From Myxococcales bacterium (GTDB lineage Bacteria; Myxococcota; Kuafuiibacteriia; Kuafuiibacteriales; Kuafuiibacteriaceae): a stretch of DNA of 58,221 nucleotides. Below are positions 52,938 to 58,221 of this stretch, one piece after another (position 1 is the first letter of the stretch; each line of letters opens with the position of its first letter). A model generated the notes under the pieces. The model ran no database searches, had not been told where the DNA came from, and saw nothing but the letters and a program-made list of their open reading frames with translations. The DNA lies in assembly GCA_019634385.1 (NCBI GenBank), contig JAHQVK010000023.1:1-58221 (forward strand), read 5' to 3'. Made by a program: the position numbers and the translations under genes.

Positions 52938-54821
52938 CTAAATTTCGCCCATCGAGTCCGCAGTCACCCGAAATACTTCTTCATAAGACGTCATTCCTTG
53001 GGCCAATTTTCGAATTGCCGCCTGCCTCAAGGGGACCATTCCATCCAGCTGGGCCTCTTTTTTAATTTCTTTGACGTCGGTTCGATGCTGGATCAGCTTT
53101 CGGATCTTTGGACTCACATCCATCATTTCGAAAATTCCGGTCCGGCCAAACAGTCCTGTATTTCGGCACCGGGCACAACCCGCACCGACATTTATTGGTA
53201 ACTTCCGCACCTCCCCAGGCTCCTGCGGTATCCCCAGAGCCGCTATCTGAGCTTCTGTTAGCATCACCTGACTGGAACATTCCGAACAAACCTTACGCAC
53301 TAATCGCTGAGCTACAACACCAGTCAGCGTAGATCCGAGCAGAAACGGCTCTACTCCAAGGTCAAGTAGACGCGACACCGATGACGCGGTATCGTTGGTA
53401 TGCAATGTAGAAAAAACCAGATGGCCAGTGAGAGCCGCTTGGACGGTCATTACTGCAGTTTCGTGGTCTCTGATCTCCCCGACCATCACAATATCTGGAT
53501 CCTGACGCAGTATAGTTTTAAGAGCTGAAGCAAAGGTTACATCTATCTTTGGTTGTACTAGCACCTGATTGAGTGGTTCAAACACCATTTCAATAGGATC
53601 TTCCACTGTTACAATATTGACATCTGGTCGGGCTAAGTGCTTCAGCGTGGAATATAATGTTGTAGTCTTTCCGCTCCCGGTTGGTCCAGTCACCAAGATC
53701 AAACCATGGGGTTCATCAATCCATTTTCGGTAAATGTCTTGTTCTTTCTTCGTGAATCCCAAATCCATTACATCGGCGAGCAATATTTGAGGATCAAATA
53801 TACGAACAACGATCTTCTCTCCAAAAGCGACCGGCAATGAAGATACTCGTAGCTCCACCTCTCGATCCCCTCTTTGAGTTTTTATTCGTCCATCTTGAGG
53901 CCGACGCTTTTCAGCTATATCCATTCTCGCCAAAATCTTAAGACGAGCAACTACTGCCGGATGTACCTCAGCTGGAACATCACCAATATCATGCAGCACA
54001 CCATCTATCCGAAGGCGAAGACGAGATATATCTCGCTTTGGTTCAATATGAATATCGGAAGCCCGGTTATCAAAGGCAGCATTTAATAGGTACTCAACCG
54101 CAGCTACGATCTTTTTATCCCCAGGGTCGATCTCCTCCGCGCTTCGTACCCGGGTTAATTGCTCAAGATTTTGAAGACTCGCGCCCGCCGTTTCCGCGGC
54201 CGCTCCGGTGACTGCGGCACGAAACCCATATACTTGGCTGATGATGGCAAGTATGTCTCGTTTCGAACTGACAACCGGTTGTACAGAACGTCCGGTAGCT
54301 AACGCAAACTCATCTAATGCTTGGGTGTCAAACGGATCAGGAATTGCGACGTATAGTTTATCACCCTTCTGCTGTAGGGGTAGAATTAGATGTCGTTCCG
54401 CAAAACCCTTGGGCAGTACTTTGGTAATGAGCCCCATATCTAGTTCAAGAGGATCTATTTTTTTGTACGTTAGTCCCTGCGCTTGGGCTAGGAACTGGGC
54501 AAGTATATCTTCGTCAATGGTACGGTCGGAGGCCTCAGGGTGGGGAATTTGAGCAGTTTCTACCAGCTCTGATGCAGAAATGGTATACTGTTCGGGATTC
54601 TTAGTCGCTTGTGGACCATATTTGGCCCGCAGAAACCGGGCCCGAAGAACAGATTCTTTCCGTAAAAGATCCCGCTTGATGTTCTCATCAATGGCGTCAG
54701 CCTCTTGTAGCATCTCCAAAAGATGTGCGAAACCTATAGGCCCCAGCCGAGGTCGAAGACTGCCCCGAGGCAACGAAGAAGGGACGATCGCACGATGAGA
54801 TGACCTCGAGCTTTCGGTCAT
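52938..54821 (-). CDS. Type II secretion / type IV pilus assembly ATPase (GspE/PilB family)
   Basis: A 627-residue hexameric motor ATPase. The N-terminal domain (about 80-220) is of the GspE/PilB type. The ATPase has Walker A GPTGSGKTTTLYS, the Asp box LRQDPDIVMVGEIRDHET, and the His box LTGHLVFSTLHTND. A C4 zinc site is formed by CSEC and CARC. An ATG at 54821 is used; a TTG at 54848 would add nine residues. No gsp or pil genes are adjacent, so the system it powers cannot be told from the window; GspE is favoured by the zinc motif only weakly, since PilB has it too. Confidence 0.88.
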   Translation of the reverse strand: MTESSRSSHRAIVPSSLPRGSLRPRLGPIGFAHLLEMLQEADAIDENIKRDLLRKESVLRARFLRAKYGPQATKNPEQYTISASELVETAQIPHPEASDRTIDEDILAQFLAQAQGLTYKKIDPLELDMGLITKVLPKGFAERHLILPLQQKGDKLYVAIPDPFDTQALDEFALATGRSVQPVVSSKRDILAIISQVYGFRAAVTGAAAETAGASLQNLEQLTRVRSAEEIDPGDKKIVAAVEYLLNAAFDNRASDIHIEPKRDISRLRLRIDGVLHDIGDVPAEVHPAVVARLKILARMDIAEKRRPQDGRIKTQRGDREVELRVSSLPVAFGEKIVVRIFDPQILLADVMDLGFTKKEQDIYRKWIDEPHGLILVTGPTGSGKTTTLYSTLKHLARPDVNIVTVEDPIEMVFEPLNQVLVQPKIDVTFASALKTILRQDPDIVMVGEIRDHETAVMTVQAALTGHLVFSTLHTNDTASSVSRLLDLGVEPFLLGSTLTGVVAQRLVRKVCSECSSQVMLTEAQIAALGIPQEPGEVRKLPINVGAGCARCRNTGLFGRTGIFEMMDVSPKIRKLIQHRTDVKEIKKEAQLDGMVPLRQAAIRKLAQGMTSYEEVFRVTADSMGEI

Positions 54822-54936
54822 GGGGGGATGTTGCCACAATCTCAGCAAATACGCGGCACAAACATCACCAGTGCACCCTAACGTTTACGCGCGAAGCATT
54901 CGTATGCATTCAGACTTACGTCTAAGCAGTCAGACA

Positions 54937-55050
54937 TACAACAGAAATCACTTGGGTTGAACGCAAGTTCCAGCTTCCACGCGGGGCAACGTCCCGCTGC
55001 GCGACCCCTTGTTGATTCTTATAGAATCAATTCAAGTGGTCTTTGCTGTA
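54937..55050 (-). repeat. Family D element, copy 6
   Basis: It runs in reverse orientation from TACAACAGAAATCACTTG to TCTTTGCTGTA. All three hairpins are recognisable, with AATTGATTC / GAATC changes in the AT-rich stem. It lies between gspE and the 3' end of sppA. Confidence 0.88.
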
Positions 55051-55089
55051 TGTATTACTATCCCAGCTTTTGCATGACCCACAAGACCA

Positions 55090-56112
55090 TCACCTCACCT
55101 GAAGCTCGGGTGTAGTCTGCATCTTTGGAAAGCTGTCTTCAACCCTACTAAGGAGTCCTTGTAACACCACTTCTGCGACGCGAACGCCAATGATATCAAG
55201 CAGGGTCGGTACAGGCGTTGGGGGATAAATAAGAACGGGGGATTCTTCACTGATAAACGAAGTAGACGTGCGTACCATATCGTCTCCTTGTACCAGGGCC
55301 AGTGCCCGACGAGCCGCAGTCTCGAGCCCACCCAGCCCATCGAGTAGCCCTGCCTGTTGAGCTACCCGGCCGGTCATGATCCGTCCGTCCGCCACTTTGA
55401 GCGTATCGGGCTTGGCCATGTTGCGGCGGTCCGCGGTCAACGACACAAACTGATCAAAAACATCATCCACCATGGTCTGGAAAACTTGGGCGTCTTCCGG
55501 AGTAGGCCTACGTAGCGGATTGCCCATGTCTTTGAGCGGACCACTTTTGTATGTGTTCATATCGAATTTGAGGATCTCTGCAATTTTTGTGAGATTGGGA
55601 GTCTGGACAATTACCCCAATGGACCCCGTCAATGTCCCCGGGTTAGCAAAAATCTCGTCCGCTCCTAGAGCGATCCAGTAACCACCGGAAGCAGCAACCG
55701 CCCCCATCGAAGCCACTGTAGGTTTTACCATCGCCGTCCGTCGGATCGCCTCATAAATTTCTTGAGAAGGCCCAACCGAACCGCCTGGCGAGTCAATGCG
55801 CACTACCACTGCTTCAATAGCATCATTGTGAGAGAAATCCGCCAATTGCTCCACAACTTGCCGGGACTCGGTAATGGGGCCGAGTACTTCCACAACTCCC
55901 ACTCTGGGCCCTTGAGGTCCGAAAGGCCCCACCCCTCGCCCCTGAACCGACGCACACATTGAGCAGGTACTCCCCAGAAAACCGCCCCCCACAACCAACA
56001 GGACCGCTCTCCACCAGGAGCGGCGAGGTTGAGGTGTGGACACAACCCACTGCACATTCGCGGGCGGTGTCTCCGCGAGCACCTTTGGCGCCTGATCTGA
56101 CCCTTCACTCAT
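55090..56112 (-). CDS. sppA: Signal peptide peptidase SppA (short form)
   Basis: A 340-residue membrane serine protease of the S49 family that degrades cleaved signal peptides. An N-terminal helix (about 31-50) anchors it. The nucleophile Ser is in MGAVAASGGYWIALG and the general-base Lys in YKSGPLKDMGNP. VVRIDSPGGSVGPSQEI and the oxyanion region GTLTGSIGVI are also present. Length corresponds to the single-domain form. It is divergent from the aldolase-like gene (90 bp). Confidence 0.92.
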   Translation of the reverse strand: MSEGSDQAPKVLAETPPANVQWVVSTPQPRRSWWRAVLLVVGGGFLGSTCSMCASVQGRGVGPFGPQGPRVGVVEVLGPITESRQVVEQLADFSHNDAIEAVVVRIDSPGGSVGPSQEIYEAIRRTAMVKPTVASMGAVAASGGYWIALGADEIFANPGTLTGSIGVIVQTPNLTKIAEILKFDMNTYKSGPLKDMGNPLRRPTPEDAQVFQTMVDDVFDQFVSLTADRRNMAKPDTLKVADGRIMTGRVAQQAGLLDGLGGLETAARRALALVQGDDMVRTSTSFISEESPVLIYPPTPVPTLLDIIGVRVAEVVLQGLLSRVEDSFPKMQTTPELQVR

Positions 56113-56202
56113 AGTCGCGAACGACTAACCTAGGCTTGGGTTCGTGGCAAAGAACTCCGAGCTCCAATTGCACGATCAGACCGGGTACAAACCTCTTTCG
56201 TC

Positions 56203-57222
56203 ATGAACAGCCCCACCGAAACCCTCAACACTCTCCGACACCATCAACTTATTGGGGTCATGCAGCCGTCCCATTACCAACAGACCGCTATCATCGCAGA
56301 AAGCGCTCTTACGGGTGGTCTGAGTGCACTAGCACTTGCTGCTGACAGCCCAGACTGCCTCAAACTCATCCGGACCTTAAACAATAGCCCCCAGGCACCG
56401 GTCTTAGGGCTCACTTCCATCTTTGAACCCCAGATGATTCGACGAGCCGCCGAAGCCGGGGCTAAGTTTGTGATGTTTTCTTTCACCCATCCTGCGCTCA
56501 TTCAAACCGCACACGCCGCTGGTATACTAAGCATCGCCGGTGCATTCACTCCCTCGGAAGTCGTGATCGCCAACCAAGCAGGGGCCGATGGGGTGCTCTT
56601 GTTTCCTATCTCAGGTGGAGGGGGCTCCATCCATTTTCGTCAGATTCGCGAGGCTCTACCCCAAGGCCTCTCATCTTCGATCCTGGGGGTCATGGGAGAT
56701 ATCACTGAGCACGATCTGCCTACGTACCACCAGGAGGGTGCTGCACTGATTGCTTTCAACTTGGTTCCGAGCACCTCCATCAACCAACAATCCCCTCCTC
56801 CTTCATCATCTTTTGTCATTGAAAGGGTTGCAGCATACAAGCATGCGCTCACCAGCCATCTACCCAACGATCGATTGCTTATCCGCACCCACGCTGGTGA
56901 ACGAACCCTTGACCACGACCTTCTATCTCATACCGCAGCCTCCGAGCATCTTCCCCTGTCAGTGGTGATCCCCGGTCGTTCCGGCACCGGCGTTTACCTT
57001 CGCTCCTTGCTGCATGAGCTCTCAGCCAAAGAGGACGCTCATTTTCGAGTCATCAGCCAAGACGGGCAAAGTCGGGTATTCCGCGCCCACCAGTTCATCC
57101 ACTCCGCGGTGATTCAGTTTGATCATACAGCGCTCAATAACGGTCCCTTCCGACTATTTATCGCCGATGGTGACGATCGATGTGACAACCTCAAACACGT
57201 ACGTATCATTGAGGAGCTGTAA
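56203..57222 (+). CDS. KDPG-aldolase-like protein lacking catalytic residues, with extra C-terminal domain
   Basis: A 339-residue protein. Residues 10-185 follow the Eda-type TIM barrel pattern (ALTGGLSALALAA, APVLGLTSIFEPQMIRRAAEAGAKFVMF, GAFTPSEVVIANQAGADGVLLFP). The Schiff-base Lys of KFFP is replaced by Leu (LLFP, about 132-135), and the Glu of VLEVTL is replaced, so aldolase activity is not expected. Residues 195-339 form a further domain with RLLIRTHAGERTLDHDLL and IPGRSGTGVYLRSLL, which I do not recognise. It may bind a sugar acid or act as a regulator; that is speculation. Confidence 0.55.
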   Translation: MNSPTETLNTLRHHQLIGVMQPSHYQQTAIIAESALTGGLSALALAADSPDCLKLIRTLNNSPQAPVLGLTSIFEPQMIRRAAEAGAKFVMFSFTHPALIQTAHAAGILSIAGAFTPSEVVIANQAGADGVLLFPISGGGGSIHFRQIREALPQGLSSSILGVMGDITEHDLPTYHQEGAALIAFNLVPSTSINQQSPPPSSSFVIERVAAYKHALTSHLPNDRLLIRTHAGERTLDHDLLSHTAASEHLPLSVVIPGRSGTGVYLRSLLHELSAKEDAHFRVISQDGQSRVFRAHQFIHSAVIQFDHTALNNGPFRLFIADGDDRCDNLKHVRIIEEL

Positions 57223-57237
57223 CCAAGATGGGTCCAG

Positions 57238-57627
57238 TTAGGATACTTGCCCCAGGCCATCAAAAGCATTCTCCACCACGCTCACGCAGGGTTCCAGTGC
57301 TCCTTGCCCGGACCACACAATGCCCACCACATCGAAGCGCACCATAGGCATTTGCTGAGGCAAGAATCGGGTTAGATAGATGGTTGCTGCTCGGATCAGC
57401 TTGCGGCGTTTGGCTCGCCCGACCGTCTCAAGAGGCATAGAGTTAGTGCCTCCGTGCCGAGAACGAATTTCGATGAATACCAGAAGTTCGTCTTGCCAGG
57501 CGATTCGATCTACCTCCGCCCCAGAACACCGCCAGTTGCGATGGATGATGTGATATCCGCGTCGATGGAGCAATTGCTCAGCAAAAACCTCTTGCTCGGC
57601 TCCCCATAGCTGACTTGGGCTAGGCAT
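57238..57627 (-). CDS. yraN: YraN family protein (UPF0102, endonuclease-like fold)
   Basis: A 129-residue protein, about the size of E. coli YraN. It has the family pattern GAEQEVFAEQLLHRRGYHIIHRNWRC, GAEVDRIAWQDELLVFIEIRSR, with the PD-(D/E)xK-like Asp and Glu. The ExK motif reads EIR. The ATG at 57627 is preferred over a TTG at 57657. It converges with the aldolase-like gene, 15 bp apart. The exact function of the family is unsettled. Confidence 0.85.
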   Translation of the reverse strand: MPSPSQLWGAEQEVFAEQLLHRRGYHIIHRNWRCSGAEVDRIAWQDELLVFIEIRSRHGGTNSMPLETVGRAKRRKLIRAATIYLTRFLPQQMPMVRFDVVGIVWSGQGALEPCVSVVENAFDGLGQVS

Positions 57628-57714
57628 AGAGTGTCTGTTGAGCAGAGAACATGCCAATGGGATCCACGGTTACCCACCCACATCCCACACTACGATTGAT
57701 AAACACGATAAGCT

Positions 57715-58164
57715 TTGCACTCATTTCGACACATTAGAGACAAAGTACCGTCACCGTGGGTTGACCTACAGGTAGTGAGACGCGACGCTGACATAGTGCC
57801 CGAAGGCGAATCCAAGTCCAGGCCCGACGGCCTCCATTCACCTTTAGGTGAAAGTACTGATGATCTTCATCCAGACGGGAGCATCGCATCAAGGTTTGAA
57901 CTACATGCGGAATCCTCGTCGCTGGAGGCGATGGTATACGAGCGACTCAAAGCATACACCTCTAGTCTTCAAGGCCACCTCCCCGAGGATATGTATCGAC
58001 TGATCATGCCCCAACTCGAGCGCCCTCTCATCAAAGTAGCGCTCGAATTGGCTGGCGGCGAGAAAAAACGGGCTGCTGAAATGCTGGGTATTCATCGTAA
58101 TACGTTGCGAACCCGACTTCGCGAACTAGGGTTAGTTTCCCACGACACCAATGAGGGAAGATAG
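57715..58164 (+). CDS. Fis-like DNA-binding protein
   Basis: A protein of up to 149 residues whose last 75 match the Fis fold: a dimerisation region LEAMVYERLKAYTSSLQGHLPEDMYRLIMPQLERPLI and a helix-turn-helix EKKRAAEMLGIHRNTLRTRLRELGL. The N-terminal 65 residues are low complexity and may not be translated; GTG at 57775 and ATG at 57931 are alternatives to the TTG at 57715. It may be a nucleoid protein or a partner of sigma-54-type regulation, as the same HTH ends NtrC proteins, but there is no AAA+ domain here. Confidence 0.75.
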   Translation: MHSFRHIRDKVPSPWVDLQVVRRDADIVPEGESKSRPDGLHSPLGESTDDLHPDGSIASRFELHAESSSLEAMVYERLKAYTSSLQGHLPEDMYRLIMPQLERPLIKVALELAGGEKKRAAEMLGIHRNTLRTRLRELGLVSHDTNEGR

Positions 58165-58221
58165 CTGCTAATACATAGCGAAATGCATTTGAACGGACCT
58201 TTCTGGGCTGAATCCTAGGTC

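Noticed and set aside
1-58221. CRISPR array, prophage or defence island
   Set aside because: No regularly spaced repeats with unique spacers, no phage structural genes and no recognisable defence proteins were seen.

Overview
The window looks like a chromosomal segment of a Myxococcota-type (deltaproteobacterial) bacterium of moderate GC. The grounds are gene content: a cytosolic Ser/Thr kinase with a GYF-like domain, a PilZ protein, many lipoproteins, TonB-type C-terminal proteins, and a TPR/FHA/'AgmX-PglI' gene run that resembles the core of the Myxococcus Glt/Agl envelope complex. This is inferred from protein families; there is no rRNA or tRNA gene in the window to confirm it.

Layout. 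0-4.1 kb: PilZ protein, CyaY (frataxin) and a multidomain Ser/Thr kinase. 4.5-18.7 kb: a long minus-strand run (RNase D, four large periplasmic TPR/coiled-coil proteins, a small secreted protein, an FHA/TonB-like membrane protein, then DUF4159 and VWA proteins), tightly packed with several 4-bp overlaps. 18.9-25.3 kb: bisphosphate nucleotidase, MurB, NamZ-type muramidase, FolD, GcvT and GcvH. 25.5-29.9 kb: a sucrose module, amylosucrase divergent from a bifunctional sucrose-phosphate synthase/phosphatase. 29.9-41.6 kb: TonB-like protein, an isolated rplC, rlmE, hslO, an isolated nuoD, ybeY, a 7TM-HD (PgpH-type) protein, speA and pcnB. 42-50.8 kb: lipoprotein, methyltransferase, an ABC exporter with a zinc-ribbon N-terminus plus its DUF1854 partner, an ACR3 arsenite exporter and an MscS-cNMP channel. 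51.7-58.2 kb: lipoprotein, GspE/PilB ATPase, SppA, a dead KDPG-aldolase-like protein, YraN and a Fis-like protein.

The most striking feature lies outside the genes. About seventeen short non-coding elements of four families are scattered between genes. Families A (173 bp), B (125-218 bp) and C (171 bp) have terminal inverted repeats and are flanked by CTAG or a similar 4-bp duplication (TTGA, TTAA). They are often stacked in tandem, sharing a CTAG, and in four cases the flanking CTAG is the TAG stop codon of the adjacent gene (PilZ, VWA, NamZ, PcnB). Family D (about 114 bp, six copies) is bounded by TA, contains three consecutive hairpins, and in one case supplies the stop codon of murB. These look like miniature inverted-repeat transposable elements. 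No transposase is present, so the mobilising enzyme must be elsewhere.

No CRISPR array, prophage, intact transposase, tRNA or rRNA was seen.
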